Origin: Polyodon spathula
Lineage: Eukaryota; Chordata; Actinopteri; Acipenseriformes; Polyodontidae
DNA length: 64,000 nucleotides
Reading direction: 5' to 3'
NCBI RefSeq assembly: GCF_017654505.1
Contig: NC_054548.1
Coordinates: forward strand, 38,344,045-38,408,044
Under the pieces are notes generated by a model that was not told the DNA's origin, searched no databases, and saw nothing but the letters and a program-made list of their open reading frames with translations. Shown here one piece after another: positions 23,876 through 37,084 of this stretch; position 1 is the stretch's first letter; every line of letters starts with the position of its first letter. The position numbers and the translations under genes were made by a program.

Positions 23876-26800
23876 TACTTTGAAAAGTTTTAGTGAACTT
23901 CACACTTGTAGGTCTCTCTCAAATGTGGAGAGGTTATGAAAAAGGCAAAATGAATATTTCCATACTTTAAATCTAATCACCTCACTATAGGAAAGACTAA
24001 TTTAAAATTGAGATCATGCAGTGCAACTAAGCTAATGATATAAACTAAATTTGTACAAGGAAAAACATTTTTAAACAATGCTTAATTGCCAACAACATAG
24101 TTGTAACTCATAAATGTCTCACTGTGGTGAAATGCTGACCCTAACAAGTGGGTTCATTCATCTATCTCAGCTGAGAGAATGAGAAGTTTGAAATAGCATT
24201 TTGACAGCTCTAAAAAGCACACCCAGTGACTGTCTTTGACAGCTCATATCCATTATTTGACTGCAAACAACTGCTCTGTCGACAGCAAAGCCTCTTTATT
24301 GAAGCATTCCTTTTGGAAGTGAGAAATGTTTAAATCTGTCTGGAAACAGCGTAATCCCAGCAATAGGAGAGTTAGTTTAAAAACTTCTCGCCAGCAGCAA
24401 GTGAAAACTGCAGGGAGATATTTCTTCTTTATTTGCCTGTTGCATGTCTGTTGACTTTCAGTACAGGTGTTCAGGGAGTATACCTGATAGATCCAGTGCT
24501 GGGGACAGGTTCTTAATGATACCCAGAGCTTTCATTTTGTTTTACTCCCTAACAATAAAAAACATTGCTTCCTTATGTACAACATAAAACCTAATACACT
24601 CTCCAGCTGTTCCTTCCCCAGTGGCTCCAGCTTCTTCAGACTGAGATAATCTGGGGATTTGCAACTCCACGGAAAGACGTCTATTAAAAGGTATCCAACC
24701 CCACAAGTGTACCAACTGAATAAACAGACCCCTGAAATATAATCATTCTCAACTTCAAAACTTGATACCACGCCCATTAATTTTACAGTGCTGTGTTAAA
24801 CTTAAAACAATTAAGCTGTTTTTCTTAGTTTTTACATGTAAATATAAACAAATCAGTACTTAAGGTAAATATTAGCAAATGGGATTTAAAGGTATTTGCT
24901 TCTGAGCCTGAAAACACATGTAGGAAATCCTACTAAAAATACTGTTTTAGCAACAACATATTTTACTTTTTATACTATAGACCATACAAAGTCACTCCAA
25001 AGCAAAAATTACAGCTTGAATGCTAACATACCACTATTTCTTTATAGTGAAGTATACTATGACTACTGCATTTTTTTAAAAATAATTTGGCATATTTTAA
25101 TGTTTCCAATTTACTGGTAAATGATTATTAAATAAACTAATTCTGATTTTTGAAATGTTAAGACATATTTAATATAGCATTTACTTACCTATTGAGAGAA
25201 TCCAAATTAATTCAAGCAATCCAGGACAGATCCCAAAGAACACATGAAAGAAAATAGGAAAGGGAGAATACAATTAGTTGACCTCATAACAGCTACACCA
25301 ACACACAACACACATTCAAAAGATAAGTAGAAGAATTGGACAGTATAAAGGGTATGCTGTATTGTGAACATTTTCTAGTTGAACGTTTGTGTAACACACA
25401 TTAAACTATATGGTTTGCAATCGCCAGTCTAAAGAGAGTCAATTAGAGGAAATGTCATCAAACACTGCAGTGTGTTAGGCATTGTGGCTGACAGCTCTGG
25501 GGTCAGAGCAAAACAATTGCTGATACAGTGATATGAATGGCAGTTTTCATTTTGAACCAGAAATGGAAAACCAGGCCATTTCCTGACAGGCTGCTGCAGT
25601 GAGCCTTTTATTAGAGCCTTTGTGTCATTGGCATAAATTAAATCTTTATCAAGATATCAGGTGGCCCAAAGCCAACTCGTGAAATTGGAGGAAATTGAAC
25701 AGTTTTGATCTGCTGTTGCAAAAGCATACAGTTGTGATGAATTTGCTCGCACATAAAGCTTAATGATTGAAGCAATGAACGTCTTTTCATGGGTTATGAG
25801 GTTGTATTTTGGTATACTATTACAGGTACTTAAGACCATGGAAAGATGAATGTAAATCTGGAATAATTGAGTAAAACACAAACACAACATTACCCCTATT
25901 TTGTAACAGACAATACAGTAAACCCCACATTCCTGAAATGACTGGATCTTCAAGAATGTCAGTATTTCACTCCTAAACCCAGCATTGCTATCACTCAAAA
26001 ATCCCTTCCCTCACACATGGACAACTCTCCCAATTGTCTTTTGACAGCTGCTTAAACCGTGACCTTTGAACCAACACAATTCACTCTTCCATCCTAGACC
26101 ATTCCCAGAATACCATTTTACCCATTATCATTTTATTTCTTGGTGAAGAAAAAAAATGATTTCAATTCTGTGGACAGATATCCAATTTATAAGTAAGGCA
26201 CTGAGAAGTGTAACCGTATGCTTTCCCCTGTAGTATAACCTTGCATATACAAGCTTAACCAAAAACAAACAAATCTACACTACTTGGCTGGTAAGTCCCA
26301 ACTGAGAAATCATGTCGGTATGCCATAAACATTATATATCTATTACTATAAAGAAAATAAATGTTGCTTGACAAATAGTATCATTCGACTATTAGAAAAT
26401 ACTCTAAATGTTCCATAATTCCTGATACAGCAGACTAGGTTCTGCTTCATTAGACTATTCAAAAAGACAGTGTGCCATGCTCCAGCTTTTTTTGTCCCTC
26501 AAAGTTGTGAGGTGGTCTTTGATTTGAGTATGTTCAGCCACATTGTTACAATTATTATGGATAGATAGTGTTCATTTTTAAGCACCTCACTAGATTTCAT
26601 AAAACTACTGGAAAAAAAAAAATATTAGCTATCTTTAATAAAGAGAGATATAGATGTTAAAGTACAGAATATTGAGCCTTGCTATACTGTAGTAGACTTT
26701 ATTGTTGGTACAGTGTACATGCATCACTGGAATTACATCTGATTCTGTACAGATGTTTTTTAATGGATGTATCATCTATTGAATTGCAGGGGTCTATATT

Positions 26801-29098
26801 ATAATTATCTTTTTATTTTGTTTTATCTTTAAAGAACACAGTCGGAACATAGTTACCTGCTAGGTAACACAAGCTTTTGCTGTTACATTACTATGAAAAA
26901 AATACAAACAATGCTTGAAGGGGGCTGCTTTTTTGAATATACAAACACCAACTGTCAGTGCCCTAAAAATGTCATAAACAATAAGCGATAAAAGACTTCA
27001 CAGTGTAGCATTAAACAGGCTCCCTAAGGCAATACACAGCAAAACAGAGATCACCTATTCCATGTATTAGGCACTATGTGCACACATGTATGCATAACTC
27101 ACATCAGCATGTAGCCTTGATTTAGGGACAAGGTTACCCAGACCTAGGTCCACACACCTCCAAATAATAAACATTGATTACAACTCAATATCCGTCATTG
27201 ACAATATATTGATTCATCCTCCTCTGGAAGTCCGAAGCATTGATTTAAAAGCAGCAGTTGGGACGGGCTGAATTCCCATGACCCCATGGGGCCGCTCACC
27301 TGTCAGTTCCAACTGGGATGCCTAATGTGATTGAACAGTGCTCGATTTTTTACTCCAGGTGACACACTGACACACTGTTCTATCAGCATGAAACAATAAT
27401 AATAATCCCAACATGTGCACAGAATATACAGTACTTGTAGCTAATAATCCAAAAATGTGCATAGAATATATAGAACTCATAGTTTGTATTCTTATTTGTT
27501 TTACTGTTCCTCATTAAGTGCTTAGGGCTGCTTTCTAAATTACTATTAACTCCTCCACCCTACAAGAGGGGCTGACCCCATTCAGTGCACATCTTCTTAA
27601 GGTATATTGAGATTGTGACTAAGCTCTTTATCTGGGAGGGAAAGGCATTTATAATGCATATGCTTTATTACCGACCAAAGCCTTAAAATATGCAATGTTC
27701 TCTGCTATAATTCTACACGCCCACTTCAAACAGGGTGAAGCCACGGCCCTAGGATAGTGTTGTGCAAAACAGTTAATGAATATGCCTGTTACTTGTGGTA
27801 CAGGAACTAAATCTAATTTAAACATGCATTTATCATTGTATGTGTAGTAACAGTCCAATGCAACATCTGCCACCACCAGTTAAGATGCTTTAATTTGAAT
27901 GCTTAGTAAAAGCATTGGCTTTGATATAGAATATTGATTAACAGAAGCAGACAATTTATGTAATTAAGTTGGTCATAACTCCTTGTGTATTACAAAGTTA
28001 ATGTTAGGGGAATGAGAACTAAGACTGTGAAATTCCAATGCATGTTAAGCAGGTGAATACAATCATTTTCAATGCATTGGTTATTCACCTCAAACTACAA
28101 CACCGAGGAACTACCATATTTGGATTTATTTAGCATTGAAATTGTTTCTTTGTAATAAGAAGCCTTGCCAATGACTCTCATTAAAACACATTTTTTTAGA
28201 AGGACATGCAATAAACTTTTTATTTAGTCCAATGAAGTTCACTGACCCGTCTGAACAAATATTGATTCGTAAGAGTCAATGTGGGATGACCATCTTTCTA
28301 TTGATATTTTGTGAACTGATACAGTCTGTTTCAATCCAACATTTTGAAAAGTTATCTCACCTAATACATAAAATGACAAATGTTTAGATTTAGTTTTAAA
28401 GAGAAAAAAAATGCAATGATAAAGGGTCATGTAATTACAGTAGATGGAGGACAAATGGTACCCTATTAAAACATCTGTCATCATTTGTGCAATGTGAGGC
28501 AAAGGAAATACACACCATAAAGCTAGCTTGCTAGAAAATAAATGTTTTATAATGGGAAAAACAGGATTCACCATGGCCTTTCACACTTGCTTAATATGTA
28601 CTGCTTTATTGGTCTAAGGGAGCAGAAATGATTAAACTCACTGATCACAGGACTGGGAAGCGAAATAGCTACCATTAATTATAGCAAATTTGATATAAAG
28701 TCATGTTTTCTCATGTTCCAAACTTGAGCAGTTTCAATTTTAATTTACTTTCAATTTGATTTGATAGAAAATGCAAATACATTAATGGATGCTAATTCTA
28801 TGTTATGATTCTGTCTTTTATGTACTGTAGTTGTGTAAAAATGAATCAGAGAAGAACATGCCAACACATGTTCTCATTTGCCTCTATATTTGTTGTTCAT
28901 AATGCTGCCAGGAAACAAATTGTCATGACAAGTTTTAAAAGCTCCAAGCATTTGATTGATGATTGAAAAACGCTATCCATCAATTACAAAATACCCAAAT
29001 GGGGACTACTGCATCTACCCATTTCCATACACCTAAACAAACTCAACCAGCTGTACATTTAAGCGCAGTAACTTTTTTCACTTTTAGAAGATTAGAAT
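23876..29098. other. Unassigned sequence, a few complex stretches
   Basis: No gene is supported. An 81-codon minus-strand frame at 24532-24777 has protein-like composition (for example LKKLEPLGKEQLESVL) but no recognised family and no start context. Stretches near 24130-24480 and 27235-27400 are complex and repeat-free and may be conserved non-coding sequence; that is only inference. Confidence 0.3.
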
Positions 29099-29798
29099 TA
29101 GGGCTTCTGTTTTTCGGTTTTTATTAATTTAATTTTTCAGTGCTTATTTTTTTAGCTATTTTCGAGGTACCCTGAATTTGTTTTTTATGGCTTTCACATT
29201 ATTGTTTTTAGTTACTTTCCAAAATACATGTGTAATTTGTTTTGTTTTTCTGTCACATTATGTATAGTAACTCAACAGTACTTGCACACTTAAATTGTAC
29301 CTTCTTTCATTTTTTAAAATCCTTATGGTCACGGGGACATTCCTCTGGGGGTTTTTGTGTGTCTATGCATATTTTTACATTTCAACACAATTTGCAATTT
29401 TGTTTTAAATCTTCCCTAGGTAACTGTGATATTGCTTTAAATCTAGCGACCAAGCCTTCTCATTGTAATGTTGTTTTAAATCTCGCAAGCTGAGTCTCCA
29501 ATTGAAAGGTAGGAATTTGCTGCTACTTAGTAGTTGGGGTGGGTTTAAAGTATACAGAATGAATCAATAACAGATACAAATCAGAAAGGAGGGACACTGC
29601 TCAACTACACTGGGAAAGGTAGTTTGTTTTATTTTTTTGTAGTAGATTTTTGTTTTTTTGAATGGGAAAGGGTGAAGTCAACAGGAATTGAGTAACCACT
29701 TCCAGTGTTTATTGGCTATGCACCAATTTTTATTTATTTTTTGTATCAGGGGTGTTTTATCGTTTTTTATCAGGTCAAACCGAAAATCAGAAGCCCTA
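29099..29798. mobile_element. hAT-like element, full-length non-autonomous copy
   Basis: The ends are inverted repeats: TAGGGCTTCTGTTTTTCGG at the left and, reversed, TAGGGCTTCTGATTTTCGG at the right. Flanking octamers ATTAGAAT (29091-29098) and GTTATAAT (29799-29806) agree at six of eight positions, as expected for an old hAT target duplication. The 700-bp body aligns in reverse with 14950-15450. An 83-codon frame at 29242-29493 corresponds in sequence to part of the frame in the other copy, but both are interrupted and no transposase core is present. Confidence 0.75.
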
Positions 29799-29806
29799 GT
29801 TATAAT

Positions 29807-30254
29807 ATAGATGTACAAAGGGTGGCCATGGTGACTGGGCCACATTCATATGTGACTTTCTTCTGATTAACGTAACATGTTTAAGGATGTTAATGTGACC
29901 TTTATTATTAACACAGAGGGTCAATACATGCAACCTTTGCGGACATTTGCACACTGTGATGTAATGCAGGTTCTACAATTGCTAAAGGAAAGAAGAAAAT
30001 ACTGGTAACCAAAATTAAAATAATCCATAAAAAGTATGATAACAAGACCAATAATGTTTTCACCTTTGACTTCCAAAATGTTTTAATTAAGTTCCAGTGA
30101 CTAAAGATCCATAGTAGGCCTAAAATCATTTTCAGTTAAAATATTTTTGTATGATCTTTTATCCCTTTTTATCCTGGCGCCCCATGTGTTTGTAGAGGGG
30201 GTTACAGCCAGGATACAAATCTATTTGCAGCTAAAATAGAACACAAAACATATA
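29807..30254. other. Unassigned sequence
   Basis: No feature is supported. Confidence 0.35.
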
Positions 30255-30779
30255 GGAGTAGATGTACTAAAGTGTTGCGTCTGTCACAATTGTTGCAAAC
30301 CACATGCAAACAAGTCGGACCTGTAGCATGAAATGTACTAAACAAAACCCTGTTAGCATCATTTTAACGAATGCTTTGCAGCCGCAGTTCTTATTTGCAC
30401 ATTAGCCTTAAATGAATATGTAATTCTGGGTGTTTCTGCAGAAATCCGCAAAAATAGGGTGGAGCGTGCAAATGAGGGATCAAAAATATTGTAATGAGAT
30501 GTATAAAATGTTGCAGGCAATTGCGACACTTACAATTGCATCAATTTGTTAAGAACTTTTGAAAGCATGTTTTAAACAATCGCAATTGGTGCTGGCATTT
30601 CCCAGGCCACCTTTTCTTGTGTGTTGCCAGTTGCGCTCAATGCAGTCAAGGTGTACTTACAAACCTTGAAAACAAATTTCTATGACATTTCCATTTTCCC
30701 AGTCTGTTGGGAGCAATAGACTGCACGCATGTGCCATCTGTATAGGACCATGATCTACTGTGGGTTAATTGTCTAGGCT
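30255..30779 (+). mobile_element. PIF/Harbinger relic
   Basis: The left boundary, AGGAGTAGATGTACTAAAGT, resembles the end of the Harbinger-like unit whose right edge is at 38038 (reverse complement GGGGCTGATGTAAGGAAC). A decayed transposase lies inside from 30573. No right terminal repeat was found, so the far edge is set by the last coding similarity. Confidence 0.55.
30573..30770 (+). pseudogene. Harbinger transposase fragment (HARBI1-like)
   Basis: From 30591 one frame reads AGISQATFSCVLPVALNAV, like the 'GISQ-s-t-v-S' helix-turn-helix segment that precedes the catalytic domain in PIF/Harbinger transposases. A frameshift near 30700 moves to another frame that reads LLGAIDCTHVPSV and then a stop. 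GAIDCTHV matches the conserved block around the first catalytic Asp of the family. The gene is clearly dead: it is frameshifted, stopped and cut short, with no second or third catalytic residue. Confidence 0.7.
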
Positions 30780-31184
30780 ACTAAGTAGACCAGCATGATT
30801 TATTTTATGTTACCAGAAGGCTAAAGTACAAAAAAAGTGAGCTAGGTATGCATTTGATTTTACTACTGCACTGTATACTGTATACTGTATAGACCAGCTG
30901 TACAGATTTATATTTTTACATGATGTAATGTGTAGCCTACCCAAAACATATTAATGTTATTTCAACACAATGATTCATATTTAAAATACATCGAGAACTG
31001 TAAACGTATGTGAGTGCGATTTTATTTTATTGTTTTTAAACCCTACACCTCCTTATGTCGGACAAACATGCCCGGTTTAGCGAGGGGCTACTGTATGATT
31101 ATGAAAAGCTTTTTGGGGGTGAAAGTTTGGGCCCCACTATAGAATCTGATTGGATTAAAGTGCTTTTCCTTTATTACATATATA
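30780..31184. other. Unassigned sequence
   Basis: A short ACTGTAT triplication lies near 30869-30890. No gene is seen. Confidence 0.35.
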
Positions 31185-31395
31185 CAGTTGCTCTCAAAAG
31201 TATTCACCCCCTCGGACTTTTCCACATTTTATTGTGTTACAACATGGACTCAAAATGAATTAGTTAGGAGTTTTTGCCCCTGATCAATGCAAAAAAGTCC
31301 ATAATATCAAAGTGAAAAATAAAATCTACAAATTGTTCTAAATTAATTACAATTACAAAATAGAAAATAATTGATCAGTGTTGATCAGTGGCAAC
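31185..31395 (+). mobile_element. Tc1/mariner terminal fragment
   Basis: The segment begins at a TA with CAGTTGCTCTCAAAAGTATT followed by CACCCCCTCGG. It continues through TTATTGTGTTACAACATGGA, a well-known terminal layout of fish Tc1 elements. Similarity fades after about 31395, where TTGATCAGTG is repeated. There is no transposase. Confidence 0.75.
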
Positions 31396-31399
31396 AACT

Positions 31400-34300
31400 C
31401 CTATTATTAACAACACCACTATAAAATGTATATTCATATTTCACTAATCTCATTTCATTATATTTTTTGTATGTCAATACAGTAAGTTAATATTGTAATA
31501 AATGAAACAGCATGATTGTTATAGGGTTAAACAGCAGCTGTATTTAGATCAAATGCTATTTAGACCCTACTGTGCTGAATAATTTGTTCAACCCACTATT
31601 GAAATATGATTCTATGGGAGTACATAATATTTGTCTAAATGTTTAAAGCACATTTTTTTTACAAATAGAAATGTTTCCAAAAGGAAAGTCCAACCTATTT
31701 TTAGAACTTTTGTGATAATACATATTCATTATATAAAGTTTTTTTTACACCCTTTTACCTAAAGTAATCCTTTACAAGACATGAAATTGAAATTACTGCA
31801 GTTTGCAAATTAGCAGATTCCAGTTAAAGGGATTGAGAAAAAAAAAAACCTTTAAAAGCTGCAGCAAAACCCACACACAAGGGGAATGGCACAGGGATTC
31901 CCTTAAGAGAAGTCACTGAACTCATTGAAGCTGCTCACTAACAGGGATTAGTTCACGCAATCTGTCCTAATCTCAGATACATGTTTTCCATTGGTGTACA
32001 TTCATAACAACATATGTGGTCCATAGTCATGGACTGAAAGAAATATGATATGTACGGAGTTAACATAAGATTCCACAGCATATCATATTAGCTGTAACTG
32101 GTTCAGTGTTGTCTTGTGTTTTTACAGGCTTACAGATACAACTTAATGTCAAACGTTAAAGCCTGGAGGATTCAGAAGCGTTTGCAAAATAATCACCCTC
32201 AAATACAAATCTCTATGCTATTATAATGCCTATGTAATATAATGAAGAAACCTCATCACTACCAACAGAAGACCGTAGCAATGCAGCAAACTTTGATATA
32301 AATATTGCTTGGCATGCTACTACAAATATTGTACAGAGGTCTTGACATGGTACCATGGTACTGCAATGTTTACGAGTGAAGCATTGGTTGATTTAAATGC
32401 AATCCATCTGTATGTGAAAATGGTACTACTTTGGTATGATTCTACCAATGCCATACCACTGCCCTTGTGCTTCCACTGTCTCTTAATACCTAACCATTGC
32501 TTTGTCATTGAAGATTATTAGGTTGAAGAACTCACATTTTGACTTCTGGTGGCTTCAACAACTAGACAACTAGATTATATATTTTTAAGGTTATTTATAT
32601 ACCTTGTAGTTGCATTAATGTAAGCATGTCTTAACATGTTTAAAACAATATACCTACGAATGAACACCCCAGCTAAATTTATTTTGCACACCACATCCAA
32701 AGAATGATTCGTAGCTAACAAATAATGTAATAATGCTGACAGTGGTTGCCTTCCTGACAGCTCTAAGATATGAAATAACAAGCACGCAGTGTCAGCGCTT
32801 TTAAATCAAGCCCAAAGCCCCCCTTGGCACCCGCTATGGCAGCTTGTTACCACCAAGCAAATGTCAGTTCAGCCAAAATGTGGAAGAGGTTGTCAACTCC
32901 CGGGCTGCCCTAATAAACCAGCCTCCTGTTTGGATGGATTCATAGAGATATAGTTGCATAGTTCCTGACCCTCAAGGTGATTCTCGCTTCAACAGAGGTT
33001 TACATTACTGCCAGTTCCTGCCTTCAAGAAATCATTATCATACCAGGAGCCTAAGATCTCATAAACTTAGCAGCCAGGTTTCTTATCATTGCCCAGCCCA
33101 GCCATGTGGCATCTTCTTAATCTCTGACCTTTCCGAAACCCTTCAGTGTTATTATTCTACCCCACCGGACTCGAAAGTTAATGTGTTTTCTTTTTTAATT
33201 GTTTCTATAGTCTGCAAATGTGTTCTGCTTGCTATTTTTCTACTGTGTACACATATACAATGTGGAAAATATTTAAGAAGGTATTGAGTATTTTTGTATA
33301 TGCAGCTGAAACTGTGTTAATAGTCAATATTGCTCTATATCTATGTCTATCAAATGTTTAATTGCCTATTTCTTATGTGTGTTGAGAAAACTTCTGACAG
33401 AGGGACTGTATGTTTTTTTAGAACAGGTCACATTGATGGATCTTTCTGTCAATCTGCCTGCATTCCAGCACATACTATATGCCATGCTATATCTGTTTCT
33501 GTCCTGTCAATGTGTCTTCAAAGACAAAGTGGCATTACGCATCTAAAATTAACATTCTACTTTTAATAGTGATGCTGTTTGACCACTCTTCTTTAAACAA
33601 TTGTTAGTATTTCTATACCCTGTATATATGAGCATTCTACCCACATGATGGTTCACAACCTGTTTGAACAACTGGTTTAAAGCAAATGAGTATTACTTTG
33701 AATACCGTTACAAATAGATCTACCACTTCCTTTGTATGTCACCGTAAAGCACAGTTGGCCATGGATGCCAATCTGGAGGAGTTATCCACAGCTGGGGCAC
33801 TTACAATACATCTTTAATTGTGTGCCAATTTTAAACAGTCAGTAATGTGTTCCATGGCTATTTTTGCTATCAACATTTTATCCAAATAAACCCATGGAAT
33901 AAATAAAAAGTTACCATTGATTTCATTGGCACTGAGTCCATTATATTGCTAAAAGGTGGTCTAATTGTTTGGGCTGCTCCTGATAACATTGCCTCCATTG
34001 TGTTTGAATCTTGTAAGCCGTGGGGTTAGGTTATCCAGGTGCAATTATCTAAAGTAGGGGACACCAGAGAAATTTATAAAATTCTGTCAAACCTACTTTA
34101 CTCTGTTATCAAATATTATTCTCTCAGTAGATGGATCTGAGCTGTTTTTGTTAATTGTGTTATCTATTTGATAGTTGTAATTTAATATAATGAAATGCAC
34201 CTTGAAAAAACTTCCTCTCATCAAAAATTGAAAGTACTGGAAAGTACTTCCATTTGGACGCTAATCTATTAATATACAATTTATAATGAATTAGTGTTAA

Positions 34301-35967
34301 TTGTTCTAGTCTGCTCACTGTACTTTTCCAACTGATGGACTTCATTAGCAGCCAGTTGTTTCAAGTGGCACCATGGGTTGTTTCCTTTACTGCAGCAATT
34401 TGTGTGTCTCTCTCGGGGCAGGTGCATGGGAATCTACCTCTCATTTTTTCCACGATTTGCAGAGAAAGAAGAAAAGTGAGATCGAGTGTGCTTCACTGTT
34501 CTGTGCTACAGGGCCATCTGTCACTATCCTACCCGGGCCCAGGAGACACACTTTGGAAAGGCCACTGTTGCTAATGAGCACTGCAAAAGATGGCCCCTGA
34601 GCCATGATAAACAAATTCAGCTCCTGAACAAGCCCCGCAAACTGCCCCCCAAGCCTCTAGCCTGTCATGGAACAAGAGGCCAGCTCAGTTTTGTTTTACA
34701 ATTGGTCCCACTGGTGTCTTATTTGAGCCAGCATTAGGAGACACCTAACAGATATGTGTCTAGTTAAAGAGAAGGGCTTGACATATTGTTTCATCCAACT
34801 GTGATGCGTAGCTCTACTGGTGCCATTTACTGATGCACTCCCTGAGAGCTAAAAGTAATCAAATTCTAATCTGGGAAACAGATGAATTATTGAACTGCTT
34901 GAGACTTTTTGGCACCTTGCAGGAATGACAAAGGGACATGGCTTAAATATCATGCAGCAGACTTTCAGTTCAAAGGTTGGCTTAGCAGTCTAGCTGTGGG
35001 TCATTTAAATAAGCCCTGAAACAATGGTTAATTTGGGAAACTATTTTTAAAATATTTGGTACAATATTTCCTAATGTATTCTGATTTAGACTAAACAATT
35101 TAGTTCCATTTAATGTTATGCGTATGACTAATTCTACACAGAGAGGTTTATGCACTTTCATGTCCTTTATTTCAATTGAAACGCTATCAAGCAATCTTGG
35201 ATGTTTTTTGAGGTTGCTTGAATGATTCAATCAAAATGACCTTTCTACTACAGGCTGGTATTTTAGAGACAATTTAACAGTCAAGAGGGGGAGATAGGAT
35301 GCCTAAGGTAAGTTTGACTAGATTGCGCTCCACAATGTTATGGCATATAACATGGTTATCTAATAGAGAGATTGAAAGCAGGACCAAAGCCGAACAAAAG
35401 TATGAAATGCCCATAGAGATGAAAAAATATGTTTTGTGTTGTTGTGGAGCAATGTGTTCTTTCAGCTTTTCCATTAATAGTCATTATTGATCGTTGGATT
35501 TGTTCAAAACAAATACAGCTGGTGTCACAGACTCAGATAATCGATAGTCCAAAGATTATATACTTACCTTCCATTCTACCTTCTTTTACACAAAAACAGA
35601 CCATAATTACTGAAACATCTAATTAGATTTTTTTTTATGATATTTGCCCTTGAACCAAGACAATCTACCTTGTTGCAGCACAGCAAACAATACATATATT
35701 CACTATATTCCCTTGAAAAGATAACAGTTGAGTATAGCTATATAAAACATTGAGTATAACATTGAAAAATGAGTGTTTTATTTTGTTGATATTGCAAAAC
35801 TTAATTTAGGTCTCTTTTGTAAGTGTGGCACAGAATTAGTGTTTGCTTAGTGGAAGCATTTTTTCAGAGAAACCACTTTCTGGCACTTGATTATTTCACA
35901 TGTTCAAAGGAAAATGGGGAGTTTTTTTTAACAAGGTGAATATTGCACTCAACAGCAAACAATGAAG

Positions 35968-35969
<2 letters not shown>
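31400..35969. other. Unassigned sequence, one GC-richer stretch
   Basis: No gene is supported. The intervals 32785-33180 and 34330-34745 are richer in GC and free of repeats. Several overlapping open frames occur in the second, none recognisable. They are candidates for conserved non-coding sequence only. Confidence 0.3.

Positions 35970-36042
<73 letters not shown>
35970..36042. repeat. (TA)n microsatellite
   Basis: A pure alternating TA tract of about 73 bases. Confidence 0.95.
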
Positions 36043-36044
<2 letters not shown>

Positions 36045-36335
36045 TTGAAGGCTGCCACTGTATAAAGCTGCAGCGCACTAACAGCATCGGCCACAGTGCA
36101 ACGTTGGTATGAACCCCAGATTGGATGTAAAAGTGTCGATTCTCTTCCTGTCAGGCAGCACCAAAACAGACTGTCGTCAGACTCCATGGATTAATATAGT
36201 CAAAGTCAACCACAACTCCATCCAGATTACAGTCTCGTGTATTTTTAAGGATGATTGGAAAATGATGGGCCAAAGCTGTTTCACTGCTACAAAAAAATAC
36301 ATATTTACAAATTATAAGTGTGTTTTTTATGTTTG

Positions 36336-36755
36336 TGTGGCAGAGCACAGCTCTGCTCTTTAGAAATTGGCAGGGATGGGGTTAAATTCCCCTCCCTGCC
36401 TGGGTTCATTGTTTTCAGGTGGCTGGGGTTGATTAGATGATTAGTTTAATTAATGATCAATCAGCACCCAGCCACCTGACATAAAAGGAGGCCTCTGCTT
36501 CCCATTAAGGAGGAGGGAGCTGAGGAAGTAGGTTGGGTTTCTTGGTTGTTTGGAAAGTTTGAATCCAGCGAAGGCACTGTCCAGCCTGGAAATTGTTATT
36601 TTTGTAAGTTTTGCTTTTTGTCTTTCTTTTTGTGTTTAAATTGCTTTGTTTTGGCCCTTGTGCCCTTTCATTTTTGTGTTTATTTATAATAAAATAGTTA
36701 TTTTTTTGAACTTCAGACTGTCTCTGGGCCTCTATCCACTCGCCAGCCTGCCACA
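36336..36755 (+). mobile_element. Solo LTR, plus strand
   Basis: The 420-bp unit starts TGTGGCAG and ends CTGCCACA, a perfect 8-bp terminal inverted repeat with the TG...CA form of LTRs. The flanking pentamers GTTTG and TTTTG match at four of five positions. A TATA-like ATAAAAGGA lies near 36481 and an AATAAAA polyadenylation-type signal near 36688, placing the transcribed strand as plus. There is no internal region and no second LTR. The family (Gypsy or endogenous retrovirus) is not determined. Confidence 0.75.
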
Positions 36756-37084
36756 TTTTGTCTGAATGACTACCTCAGCTCCCACTAAGCACATCATTTT
36801 TTTAATAAGTTTGTCTGTAAATCCAAGCCTAAATTCCTTTCTTCTTCTTATTGGAAATTGTGCAATGCATTACTAGTATGTACACCTCTTCATTTTCAGA
36901 TTTCCCAACAGCACTAGTGCTGTTTCTGTAAAGAAACCAAATGAATGCACAAAAGAAAAACAGATTGGAATACAAAGCCTCTACTTAACCTGAGGTAAGC
37001 TTAAGAGTAATGCAAATTACTCAACATGTGCACAAATTATGATCTGCAGTCATGATAATGATGGTCGTAATGAGCACCTCCTGT
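36756..37084. other. Unassigned sequence
   Basis: No feature is supported. Confidence 0.35.

Noticed and set aside
24532..24777. 81-codon frame with protein-like composition on the minus strand
   Set aside because: No family is recognised and there is no splice or start context; it is mentioned only under the surrounding unassigned sequence.
25657..25998. 113-codon frame on the minus strand
   Set aside because: No domain or motif, and AT-driven composition; treated as chance.
34335..34737. Several overlapping plus-strand frames
   Set aside because: Three frames are open over the same GC-richer stretch, none with recognisable features; this fits lower stop density and not a gene.
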